NCBI GenBank assembly: GCA_037444305.1
Contig: JBBIMP010000021.1
Coordinates: 25,660 to 89,659, forward strand
Reading direction: 5' to 3'
Origin: JBBIMP01 sp037444305
Lineage (GTDB): Bacteria > Acidobacteriota > UBA6911
DNA length: 64,000 bases
The translations under genes were made by a program, and so were the position numbers. The notes beneath the pieces are model-generated. The model saw nothing but the letters and a program-made list of their open reading frames with translations. It was not told the origin of the DNA and ran no database searches. Shown here piece after piece: positions 51,366-59,411 of this stretch (position 1 is the first letter of the stretch; each line of letters starts with the position of its first letter).

Positions 51366-52559
51366 TTATCCCGATTTTTCCAGGATTACCGCCATTCCCT
51401 GTCCCCCTCCGATGCAGAGCGTGGCCATTCCATACCTTTCGTCCCGCTCCGCCATGCCGCAGATGAGCTTGGTCAGCAGTACCGCTCCCGTGGCGCCGAT
51501 AGGGTGGCCGAGGGCGATGGCGCCGCCATGCGGATTGATGCGCTCCTCGCTCAATCCCAGTTGCCGGATGGAAGCCAGAACCTGGCAGGCGAAGGCCTCG
51601 TTCAGCTCAATCCACCCGATGTCGTCGAGGCTGAGATCCGCCCCGGCAAGGACTTTGCGGACGGCCGGGACCGGCCCGATGCCCATGATGCGCGGCGACA
51701 GCCCCACTGCCGACCAGGCAACGACTTTCGCAAGCGGTTTCGCTCCCAGCCTTTCCGCGCCGGCTTCCGAGGCCAGCACCAGAGCGGCCGCGGCATCGTT
51801 AAAGCCACAGGTGTTGCCGGCCGTGACCGTCCCCCCTTCGGCAAAAGCCGGGGGCAGCGCGGCCAGCTTTTCCAGAGTGGTCATCCGCGGATGCTCGTCG
51901 ACTTCAAAGGCCACCATTTCCTTCCCGGACTTGACCCGAACCGGCACAATCTGGGACTTGTATCGCCCTGCCGCGATCGCTTCGGCGGCGCGCTGTTGGC
52001 TCGTCAGGGCGTATCTGTCCTGATCCTCCCGTGAGATGCCGAACTCCCGGGCCACGTTTTCAGCGGTCAAGCCCATTGGGAGTTGTCCGTATTTCTCCTG
52101 CGGTTGCGCGCCCGGCCCGGCTTCGGTCAGCGAATCCACCAAGACGCCGTTTCCCATCCCATAGCCATAGCGGGCGTTTTTCAGATAGAAGGGCGCCCGG
52201 CTCAACACCTCTGTTCCGCCGGCAACAACCACCTCCGAGCCGCCTGTCAGGATTTCCTGGCAGCCGTTTACGAAAGCCTGCATGCTGGAGGCGCATTGCC
52301 GGTGCACGGTATAGGCCGGAACCTCCTCCGGGAGATCCGCCTTCAGGGCGATCACCCTGGCAATATTGGAGGCCTCGGTGGTCTGCCGGGAGTGCCCCAT
52401 GATCACTTCTCCAATAGCCGAAGGGGGCACCCCCCCCCTCTTGACGGCCTCGACCACAACCAGGGCACCCAGGTCCTGGGGCGAAATGTCTTTCAGGGAT
52501 CCGCCCAGCCGGCCGATAGCCGTCCTCGCAGCGCTCAAAACCACGACACTTCGTGCCAT
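51366..52559 (-). CDS. Thiolase (acetyl-CoA C-acyltransferase)
   Basis: A 397-residue thiolase with the nucleophile in VHRQCASSMQAF, histidine in HGGAIALGHPIGATGA and second cysteine in LCIGGGQGMA. VHRQCASSMQAF resembles the FadA-like beta-oxidation subgroup. ATG 52559 has GGAGG six bases upstream. It follows the SDR gene on the same strand with a 57-base gap, a natural pair: the SDR makes a 3-oxoacyl-CoA and the thiolase cleaves it. Pathway unknown. Confidence 0.92.
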   Translation of the reverse strand: MARSVVVLSAARTAIGRLGGSLKDISPQDLGALVVVEAVKRGGVPPSAIGEVIMGHSRQTTEASNIARVIALKADLPEEVPAYTVHRQCASSMQAFVNGCQEILTGGSEVVVAGGTEVLSRAPFYLKNARYGYGMGNGVLVDSLTEAGPGAQPQEKYGQLPMGLTAENVAREFGISREDQDRYALTSQQRAAEAIAAGRYKSQIVPVRVKSGKEMVAFEVDEHPRMTTLEKLAALPPAFAEGGTVTAGNTCGFNDAAAALVLASEAGAERLGAKPLAKVVAWSAVGLSPRIMGIGPVPAVRKVLAGADLSLDDIGWIELNEAFACQVLASIRQLGLSEERINPHGGAIALGHPIGATGAVLLTKLICGMAERDERYGMATLCIGGGQGMAVILEKSG

Positions 52560-52616
52560 CAAAGACCTCCCTCCTTTGTTCTGTGAACGATTTCCATAGC
52601 GGGGCTACGTTCTCCG

Positions 52617-53363
52617 TCAGAGCATCACCAGGCCGCCATCGATACAAAGGGTCTGTCCCGTGATGTAGCGGGCCTGGTCCGAAGCCAGGAACACAACGGC
52701 CGGTCCAATTTCATCCGGCTGGGCGAAACGGCCCAGCGGGATGCGCTCCATGTACTTTTCCCGAAACTTCGGGTCGGAGGTGATGGTCCTGGTCATCTCG
52801 GTTTCGGCCATGGGGGCTATGCAATTGACGGTAACTGCGTAGCGGGCCAGCTCCTTTGCCGCCGACTTGGTCAGCGCATGAACGCCCCCCTTGGCGGCCG
52901 TGTAGTTCACCTGGCCGATGGTCCCCAGCAATCCGGCCGACGAGGTGACATTGATGATGGCGCCCGATTTCTGATCGATCATAGGCCTGGCCACGGCCTG
53001 CATGCAGTTGAACGTCCCCTTGAGGTTGGCGTTGATGACCTCGTCCCACTGTTCCTCCGTCATCTTCCACAGCATGGCGGGCTTGCTGATCCCGGCATTG
53101 TTGAAGAGGATGTCCACCCTGCGGAATTCGGCAAGCGCGCGATCCACGACGTTCTGCACCTGGTCGCGCCTGGAGACATCTGCCTGCAGCACCAACACCC
53201 GGCGGCCCGCCTCCTGCGCGGATTTCGCGACCGGGTCATCTTCAGCGATGCTCCGGCTCACCAGCACGAGGTCGGCTCCGGCTGAAGCCAGCGCCAGCGC
53301 GACGCTCTCGCCGATGCCCTGCCTGGCCCCCGTTACGATGGCCACTTTGCCCTGTAGAATCAT
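52617..53363 (-). CDS. Short-chain dehydrogenase/reductase (FabG-like)
   Basis: A 248-residue classical SDR: TGARQGIG cofactor loop, NNAGISKPA, catalytic serine in NVTSSAGLLG, and YTAAKGG with Tyr and Lys. The C-terminus GQTLCIDGGLVML is typical of FabG-like 3-oxoacyl reductases. Likely a 3-hydroxyacyl-CoA dehydrogenase given the downstream thiolase. First gene of the leftward pair. Confidence 0.9.
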   Translation of the reverse strand: MILQGKVAIVTGARQGIGESVALALASAGADLVLVSRSIAEDDPVAKSAQEAGRRVLVLQADVSRRDQVQNVVDRALAEFRRVDILFNNAGISKPAMLWKMTEEQWDEVINANLKGTFNCMQAVARPMIDQKSGAIINVTSSAGLLGTIGQVNYTAAKGGVHALTKSAAKELARYAVTVNCIAPMAETEMTRTITSDPKFREKYMERIPLGRFAQPDEIGPAVVFLASDQARYITGQTLCIDGGLVML

Positions 53364-53617
53364 CGTTACCTCCCTTCGATAGAGGAATTAATGAAAAGCT
53401 GCGCCCTGCAACCGGCAGGGGGATGAGTCCAGGTGCGGACCCCTGGCAGCGTCCGTCTTGTCCCGCCACCATCCGCCGCTTCACAGGCGCGCCTCACAGT
53501 GCGGAGGCGAACCGGAACTTCGATAGTGCGCGTGCGTTATTTCTAGCGCGACCGGAAGGGCCGGGCAAGTGAATTCTCGACGACCTCCCGCCATCGGCAT
53601 CCGGACTCTCAAAGGGG

Positions 53618-53824
53618 GTGGCCGACGAAAAACTTCCACCGGGAACGCTTCAGGGTCTGAATGACTGGAAGCGCGCCGGCTACGGCGGCCCTTGCCCGCC
53701 CGTCGGCAGGCACCGGTACTTTCACAAGCTGTACGCGCTGGATGTTATGCTGCCCGACCTGGGCACTCCCACCAAGGCCCAACTCGAGAAAGCGATGGAG
53801 GGGCATATCCTCGCCAAGGCCTAG
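53618..53824 (+). pseudogene. C-terminal fragment of a YbhB/PEBP-family protein
   Basis: 68 codons: GTLQGLNDWKRAGYGGPCPP, GRHRYFHKLYALD and AMEGHILAKA are the conserved end of Raf-kinase-inhibitor-like (PEBP) proteins. The first ~100 residues and the final strand (usually ELxGTYxR) are missing. It lies alone between the SDR operon and a truncated secreted protein. Confidence 0.8.
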
Positions 53825-54001
53825 ATTATTGCAACCTACCAGAAGCGTTAGCACAGTTGCGCGCCGACGATTACAGGAAGGGTGAAATCAAGAGATCGGG
53901 ATCCCGATCGCGGGATTCTTGCGCTGGAATCTATCTTCCGATCCGTGCGATACTCCGCCAAGACTCACGAAGCGATCCACCCACAGCAAGGAGGAAAACC
54001 C

Positions 54002-54213
54002 ATGCGTACCAGATCCACGGGATCTACGATTCTTGGATTTCTCGCGCTGGTGCTTGGGGGATTGGCCTATGCCCGCGCTCAGGCGCCGGCGCAATACTGC
54101 GATCCTTCTCCGGCCGTGCAGCAGGCCTTGCGAAATTGCCGGAAAGCACGGGCGACGCTAAAGCGGATCGCATTGCCAGAAACGTGGCGATAAAGGCGCG
54201 CCGCCATTCATGA
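54002..54213 (+). pseudogene. N-terminal fragment of a secreted protein, frameshifted
   Basis: AAGGAGG precedes an ATG opening a signal peptide (STGSTILGFLALVLGGLAYA) and ~25 mature residues. After QQALRN the neighbouring frame has better coding character (KLPESTGDAKADRIARNVAI), implying a one-base shift. Both frames end within 30 bases, where the oppositely oriented ATPase fragment begins. I do not recognise the family. Confidence 0.5.
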
Positions 54214-54701
54214 CTTTCAGCTTGAGTGCCCGCGAGAAATGAGCGTGGCAGGCCGCCGCGCTGCCAGAGGCGATCCCCCTGGTCGGTCGCCACTTCCGCC
54301 AACGAAAAGCCGCTCAGCTCGCGATACACGATGCGTCCCGCCAGGCTCTCGGAGCTCTGCCTCAGCAACTCCGGAGATGCGCTGCCCAGAATCAGGAACC
54401 GTGCACGCGAGCGTGGGCGATCGACCAAAACGCGGAGCACCGTGAACAGATCGGGCAGCCGCTGGACCTCGTCGATCACCACCAAACCTGCGAGATTCCT
54501 GAGGGCCAGCATGGGATCGCCGAGGCGGGCAAGGTCCTCCGGATTCTCGAGGTCAAATACATGGCTCTTGCCCGACCAGCCGTCGACCAGCATCCGGGCC
54601 AGAGTCGTCTTGCCGACCTGCCGGGCGCCGACGATGGCCACCACAGGGTGCCGTTTAAGCAGCCGGCGCAGCACATGAAGCTCTTCTCTGCGTTGGATCA
54701 T
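54190..54701 (-). pseudogene. N-terminal fragment of an AAA ATPase (DUF4143-type)
   Basis: About 165 codons: VVAIVGARQVGKTTLARMLV (Walker A), LVVIDEVQRLPDLFTVLRVL (Walker B), FLILGSASPELLRQSSESLA and GRIVYRELSGFSLAEV. These define the AAA_14/DUF4143 ATPases, ~390 residues when complete. Similarity ends at EWRRAFIATFL; the remaining codons run antisense through the secreted-protein fragment. These ATPases are common accessory/selfish genes of unclear role. Confidence 0.8.
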
Positions 54702-54969
54702 GCAGAGCAGAACACCTTGAAATTTCTGTGTATGCCACAGATGATTCAAGGCGTTCGGCCGGTGCCTATGACGTGGCTTTTTTTGCCTGACCACCGGACG
54801 CAGGAGCGCCAGAGCCGCCAATCCAAAGCGTTGGCTGCTGCAGTCAGGTTCACTTATACTCTGGGCTGAGTCCGGCAGGATGACCAGAGAGGCGGCGGTT
54901 CAATTGCTCCAGGAAAAGCACCGGCTTGTTGCGGTAACCTGGTAATAGACCGATCATGGAGACTCCCCT

Positions 54970-55278
54970 ATGTTGGAACAAGTGAAACCCGGCGTTTGGG
55001 TCCGGATTCACATCGTGATTCTCTCCCCCGCAGAGCGCGCACCAGGCATCCCCTCGGACACCGCCTCGCATCCCTACGAGGGGTGGATCAACGGCTGGTT
55101 GGTCGAAGCGGCACGGGTCGGCGATCGCACAACGATCCGCACACTTTCAGGCCGGCTTGTGCTGGGGACACTGGTAGAAGCCCGTCCCGGCTACACGCAC
55201 GGTTTCGGCCGCCCCCATCCCACGCTCCTGGCAGTCGGGCCGTCTCTCAAAAAGCTGCTGGAAGACGAGGCCGACTGA
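54970..55278 (+). CDS. ortA: 2-amino-4-oxopentanoate thiolase, small subunit OrtA
   Basis: A 102-residue protein with the OrtA pattern: GVWVRIHIVILSPAERAPGI, PSDTASHPYEGWINGWL, RTLSGRLVLGTL and YTHGFGRPHP. With OrtB it cleaves 2-amino-4-oxopentanoate with CoA to acetyl-CoA and D-alanine in the oxidative ornithine pathway. It is separated from ortB by one base. The upstream pathway enzymes (ornithine aminomutase, diaminopentanoate dehydrogenase) are not in the window. Confidence 0.88.
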   Translation: MLEQVKPGVWVRIHIVILSPAERAPGIPSDTASHPYEGWINGWLVEAARVGDRTTIRTLSGRLVLGTLVEARPGYTHGFGRPHPTLLAVGPSLKKLLEDEAD

Positions 55279-55279
55279 C

Positions 55280-56680
55280 ATGGGATACGCCGAAACAATG
55301 GCCAGAAAAAGCGAGATCCTGTTCCGCGCTACCGGTCTGGATTACCGGGAGTTCTCGCACGGCCCCCTCGCCTTCGATTACGAGGCCATGATGGAAAGGG
55401 TGGGTTATCCACCGGAGGAAATGCGCCGCATCCAGTCCGCGGCCGGGGTCGGCAACACCCCGATGCTGGAGCTGCGCCGCCTCACAGAAGCCATCCGCCG
55501 GACCAGCCCCCCGGGAAAGGGCGCCCGCACTTTCGTCAAGGACGAAGCCTGCAACCCGTCGGGCAGCTTCAAGGATCGGCGCGCCTCCATATCCGCTTTT
55601 CACGCCAGGAAGACGGGATACGAGGGCATCATCGCGGCCACGAGCGGCAACTACGGCGCCGCCGTAGCCTCGCAGGCCGCCATGTACGGCCTGCGCTGCA
55701 TCATCGTGCAGGAGGCATTCGACAGCCGGGGCGGGGGTCAGCCGGAGATCCTGGAAAAGGGACGCAAGTGCGAGGCCCTGGGGGCGGAGGTGATCCAGAC
55801 AACGGTCGGGCCGGAGCTCTTTTACGTGCTGCTGTCACTGCTCGAAGAGACCGGCTACTTCAATGCTTCACTCTATACCCCTTTTTCGGTCGCCGGCATA
55901 GAGTCGCTGGGCGAAGAGATCGCCGAGCAGGCGCGCCGGCTGGCCGGCCGGAATCCCGATGTCGTCGCCGTCACCCATGCAGGGGGTGGCAACATCACTG
56001 GAACCGCCCGCGGGCTGAAGCGGGCCGGCTGCAGCAATACAACCCTGCTGGCTGTGAGCGTGGATCTCTCAGGCCTGCATATGGCCTCCGACCGCGATTT
56101 CAACCGGAAGTCTTTCACCACCGGCCACACCGGCTTTGCCATGCCTTTCACCTCCTGGCCCGATCGCGCCGACGTGCCCCGCAACGCCGCTCGCTCCCTG
56201 CGCTACATCGACCGGTTCGTGACCGTAACCCAGGGTGAAGTTTTCTACGCCACAGAGGCGCTGGCGCAGCTGGAAGGTCTCGAGCGCGGCCCCGCGGGAA
56301 ACACCTCGCTCGCGGCGGCCATGGCCGTGGCCCGCGAGATGGACCGCGACCAGGTCCTGGTGGTGTCGGAAACCGAGTACACCGGCGCCGGCAAGCACCC
56401 GACGGCTCAGCTTGCCTTCGCCGAACAGATGGGAATCGAGGTTGAGTCCGGCGATCCGCGCGCGAACGTGCCGGGACGCCGCATCGTCGTTCCCCGCGAC
56501 CTCTCCCAGATGGCGGTGGTGGATGTCGATCTGGACCGCCTGCGCGAGTCCTTCGTCCATAGAGCCGCTCAGGAGGTCGGACGGGCGCTGGACGAAAGGG
56601 AAATCGAATTTCTTGCGGCCGAAACCCGATCCACCCCCGAGCGCGTGCGGCGCTGGCTACCACGGAGGACCGAATCATGA
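55280..56680 (+). CDS. ortB: 2-amino-4-oxopentanoate thiolase, PLP subunit OrtB
   Basis: A 466-residue fold-type II PLP enzyme related to threonine synthase. The PLP lysine is in NPSGSFKDRRAS, the phosphate-binding loop in THAGGGNITGTA, and AATSGNYGAAVASQAA is the substrate loop. Length and the pairing with OrtA identify OrtB rather than threonine synthase or cysteine synthase. Its stop overlaps the aminotransferase start (ATGA), so the three genes form one operon. Confidence 0.9.
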   Translation: MGYAETMARKSEILFRATGLDYREFSHGPLAFDYEAMMERVGYPPEEMRRIQSAAGVGNTPMLELRRLTEAIRRTSPPGKGARTFVKDEACNPSGSFKDRRASISAFHARKTGYEGIIAATSGNYGAAVASQAAMYGLRCIIVQEAFDSRGGGQPEILEKGRKCEALGAEVIQTTVGPELFYVLLSLLEETGYFNASLYTPFSVAGIESLGEEIAEQARRLAGRNPDVVAVTHAGGGNITGTARGLKRAGCSNTTLLAVSVDLSGLHMASDRDFNRKSFTTGHTGFAMPFTSWPDRADVPRNAARSLRYIDRFVTVTQGEVFYATEALAQLEGLERGPAGNTSLAAAMAVAREMDRDQVLVVSETEYTGAGKHPTAQLAFAEQMGIEVESGDPRANVPGRRIVVPRDLSQMAVVDVDLDRLRESFVHRAAQEVGRALDEREIEFLAAETRSTPERVRRWLPRRTES

Positions 56681-58008
56681 CCGTAACCGAGGATATCATG
56701 CGGCACGACGCGGAGTTCATCTCCCCGTCCATCCGCATCCCTTTCTTCCCGATGGCCGTCCGCACCGGCAGCGGTGCAGAGATCGAGGATTGGGAGGGAA
56801 GGCGCTATCTCGATTTTCTGAGCGCCGCCGCCATCGCCAATGTGGGGCACCAGCACCCGAAGGTGGTGGCAGCCATCCAGAAGCAGGCCGGCGAACTGGT
56901 GCACTACAACGCGGCTTATGCCTACCATCGGCCGTTGGCGGACGCCCTGGCCGCCATCGCCGGCATCGCCCCTGTTCCCGCACCGAAGCGCGTGGCCCTG
57001 GGACTGAGCGGCGGCGACGCCAACGACGGCGCCATCAAGCTGGCGCGGGCCGCCGCCGGCCGGCAGAAGATCATCGCCTTTTACCGGTCTTACCACGGCA
57101 ACACCTACGGCGCGCTGAGCCTCTCAGCCGTGAGCCTGAACATGCGCAAGGGCTTCGGACCATTTCTGCCCGAGGTATACCACGCCCCCTACCCCGACGT
57201 GTACCGCAGCCCGCACGGCGATGCCGCCGGCGAAGCCTGCCTGGATCATTTGCAGCTCATGCTGGAGAGCAGCGTGCCCGGCGAGGAGGTCGCGGCCGTC
57301 ATATGGGAGCCGATCCAGGCCGACGCCGGAGTTGTCGTCCCGCCGGCGGACTTCGTCGAAAGCCTGGCGAGGATCTGCGGGGAATACGGCATCCTGCTGG
57401 TGTCCGAAGAGGTGCAGACGGGCATGGGGCGCACGGGGCGATGGTTCGGCTGCGAGCACTTCAATCTTGCGCCCGACATGGTCGTGATGGGCAAGGCGCT
57501 GGGCGCGGGGATGCCGATTTCGGCGCTGGTAGCCCGGGAGGACCTGATGTCGCACTGGGCTTCACCCGGCCACGTATTCTGCACGGGCCAGAACCCGATC
57601 TGCTGTGCCGCTGCGTGCGCGGCCATCCGCGTGATCGAGGAGGAAAAGCTCGTTTCGCGGGCCGCGGATCTCGGTGAATACCTGATGGGTGAGCTTCGCG
57701 GCCTTATGCAGCGCTACGAGGTAATCGGCGATGTGCGCGGCAAGGGATTGCTGATCGGCGTGGATCTTGTTTTGGACCGCCGCACGCGCGAGCGCGCCCG
57801 GGCCGTCACGGCCAAGGTGTGCTGGCGGTGCTGGGAGAAGGGGCTCTTCCTCACCTTCTTCAGCGGGTCCGTGCTCCGCATCTGCCCTCCCCTTATGATA
57901 GGCAAAGAGCAGGTGGACCGGGCGCTCAGCATACTCGACGCGTCGCTCTCCGACGTGCTTGCCGGCAAGGTGCCCGACAGCGTCCTGTCCCATATCCAGG
58001 GTTGGTGA
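56677..58008 (+). CDS. Class III PLP aminotransferase with an unusual cofactor residue
   Basis: A 443-residue omega-aminotransferase: YLDFLSAAAIANVGHQHP, FYRSYHGNTYGALSLS, MVVMGKALGAGMPISALV (PLP lysine) and a C-terminal LRICPPLMIG. At the residue that holds the PLP ring nitrogen the family has an aspartate (DEVQTG); here the sequence is SEEVQTGMGRTG, a conservative Glu. Coupled to ortAB by a 4-base overlap, it may supply or remove an amino group in the 2-amino-4-oxopentanoate route. Substrate not predictable. Confidence 0.88.
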   Translation: MTVTEDIMRHDAEFISPSIRIPFFPMAVRTGSGAEIEDWEGRRYLDFLSAAAIANVGHQHPKVVAAIQKQAGELVHYNAAYAYHRPLADALAAIAGIAPVPAPKRVALGLSGGDANDGAIKLARAAAGRQKIIAFYRSYHGNTYGALSLSAVSLNMRKGFGPFLPEVYHAPYPDVYRSPHGDAAGEACLDHLQLMLESSVPGEEVAAVIWEPIQADAGVVVPPADFVESLARICGEYGILLVSEEVQTGMGRTGRWFGCEHFNLAPDMVVMGKALGAGMPISALVAREDLMSHWASPGHVFCTGQNPICCAAACAAIRVIEEEKLVSRAADLGEYLMGELRGLMQRYEVIGDVRGKGLLIGVDLVLDRRTRERARAVTAKVCWRCWEKGLFLTFFSGSVLRICPPLMIGKEQVDRALSILDASLSDVLAGKVPDSVLSHIQGW

Positions 58009-58097
58009 CCGGATGGATGCAGCCTGCCCTTCTCTGTGACCGGCAGGGATCGATCCTGATCAACCGGCAGTTCGGCGACTGGTACAACAGTAAGGAT

Positions 58098-58308
58098 CCT
58101 CCGGCAGAGCCGGAGGCTTTACGGTTGCTGGCCGGTCAAAGGGGCCTGTTCGCAACCGAAAAACGTGGCGTCGCACACCGGAATCGAAGGATCTCCGCGT
58201 CGCTATTGGCGATTGGTATGTGCCGCGACGACATGCTGTGGCTAGCTGTGGAAGGAGGCCCACACCGGGATTTGTCAAACTCCTACTGCCACCCCGGCAG
58301 AGCCGGGG
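58098..58308. repeat. Pair of CGGCAGAGCCG palindromes
   Basis: CCTCCGGCAGAGCCGGAGG (58098-58116) and CCCCGGCAGAGCCGGGG (58292-58308) are two hairpin-forming palindromes with the same centre GGCAGAGCC and different flanking stems, 176 bases apart. They lie in the 538-base gap between the aminotransferase and the membrane protein gene, next to an IS relic. Otherwise I see no gene in 58009-58327. Confidence 0.7.
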
Positions 58309-58327
58309 GATCTCCCAACGGATTAGC

Positions 58328-58414
58328 GATAAGGAGTTTGCTGCGGTGAATATCAAACCCGCCAAATTCCATGGCGAATGGAATTACACTATCCGTCCGA
58401 AAGAAGCAGCTTAG
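58328..58414 (+). pseudogene. C-terminal scrap of a transposase (ISAzo13-like)
   Basis: 28 codons reading EFAAVNIKPAKFHGEWNYTI and RPKEAA then stop. The FHGEWNYTI ending resembles ISAzo13-type transposases. No other transposase sequence is visible upstream. Assignment is tentative. Confidence 0.4.
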
Positions 58415-58546
58415 TTGTATAGCTTATTTATTGGCATTTCCTTAGCCAGTCAGAGCATCGCCCGATGACTCGGCGCCAGTCTCTGTACGATTCCGGTTTT
58501 TGAGTTTACCAATGGCCGAATAGTCCAAATACGGGAGATATTCCAT

Positions 58547-59095
58547 ATGAGAAAGAGTGCTCTCATTTTACCGGCAATAGTTCTGTTCGCCTTGGTGCAC
58601 GAAGGATGTCATGCAGGCACCGCTCTTTTATACGGCGAATATCGGGAATTCCAGATCAAGCCTTACGGATTGGAAGTTGTATATAAAACACCTGTCTCTG
58701 CCCGGCAAGGCCCCCATTGGGCTCTCATTTCCGGTGCGAGCAATATCATCACGCTTGCCCTTGGCTACTCCCTTTTCGCAATGAGGCGCAGGATTGCGTC
58801 GGCAGTCAACCACCTCTGGCGGGACATTGGTTACTGGCTCATGGTGTTGTTCTTGGTGCTGGATCCTTTCAACCTGGCCATCGGCCCATTCATCTATGGG
58901 GGAGATCTGGGTGGGATATCCGTTGGCCTGGGCATCAACAGGTTTCTCCTGCAGGCGGTTGCGCTGGGGATTCTCCTGCTGAATCGAGAGTTGGTCGTTC
59001 AGAAGGTGTTTCCCCTGTTTGATGTGAAGACCGCCCACCCGCTTTTCCAGCCTCTCATCACACTTGGCAAGCGGCGTTGTTCCGGCGGTGCGTGA
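58547..59095 (+). CDS. Small membrane protein with an HExxH-type zinc motif (M50-like)
   Basis: A 182-residue protein with four or five hydrophobic segments. VLFALVHEGCHAGTALLYGE in the first helix contains HEGCH, the HExxH zincin motif placed within the membrane as in site-2 (M50) proteases. LFLVLDPFNLAIGPF in a later helix could supply the third ligand Asp. No PDZ domain is evident. GC is lower than its neighbours, and it lies among IS and aminotransferase relics. Family placement is a hypothesis. Confidence 0.6.
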   Translation: MRKSALILPAIVLFALVHEGCHAGTALLYGEYREFQIKPYGLEVVYKTPVSARQGPHWALISGASNIITLALGYSLFAMRRRIASAVNHLWRDIGYWLMVLFLVLDPFNLAIGPFIYGGDLGGISVGLGINRFLLQAVALGILLLNRELVVQKVFPLFDVKTAHPLFQPLITLGKRRCSGGA

Positions 59096-59126
59096 AGAAG
59101 ATCGGGCGTGAGGCAGGCGATCTCGA

Positions 59127-59276
59127 GCGGGAGTCATCGTCCTGCCGGCGGACTTTGTCGAAAGCCTGGCGAGAAACTGCCGGGAGTATGACATCCTGCT
59201 GGTGTCCGTGGGGGTTCAGACGGCCATAGGGCACAAGGCACCCGACAGCGTGCTGTCCCACATCCAGGGGCGGTGA
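59127..59276 (+). pseudogene. Internally deleted copy of the class III aminotransferase
   Basis: Fifty codons: AGVIVLPADFVESLARNCRE and YDILLVSVGVQTAIGH correspond to residues ~225-255 of the enzyme at 56677, then jump directly to KAPDSVLSHIQGR, its C-terminus. About 180 residues are lost between. The PLP-contact pair is VG instead of EE. A diverged partial duplication of the gene 1.1 kb upstream. Confidence 0.8.
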
Positions 59277-59359
59277 CCGGTTGAGCGCAAGAGCAATAGC
59301 CCTGACGACACAACCCTGAAAGCAAGCCACTCGGGCAGGCTGCAATTTGCCGCCTTTAC

Positions 59360-59400
59360 TTGACAAATATATTTACATATACTTGACAATAAATTGACAA
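59360..59400 (+). promoter_or_regulatory. Triple TTGACAA array, upstream of the HTH-ATPase regulator
   Basis: TTGACAA at 59360-59366, 59383-59389 and 59394-59400, i.e. TTGACAA-N16-TTGACAA-N4-TTGACAA, in direct orientation and set in AT-rich sequence. It ends 11 bases before the regulator's ATG. The identical arrangement recurs at 60418-60458. Although TTGACA is also a -35 box, no suitably spaced -10 follows, so an operator for a DNA-binding protein is the better reading. Confidence 0.7.
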
Positions 59401-59411
59401 TCAGGGGGCGC

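Noticed and set aside
55280..56680. Threonine synthase or cysteine synthase
   Set aside because: The fold is shared, but the one-base spacing to an OrtA-type gene and the length of 466 residues fit the OrtB subunit better.
59360..59400. Tandem sigma-70 promoters suggested by repeated TTGACA
   Set aside because: No TATAAT-like box at 16-18 bases follows any of the three, and the identical N16/N4 spacing is repeated at another site. An operator array explains this better.
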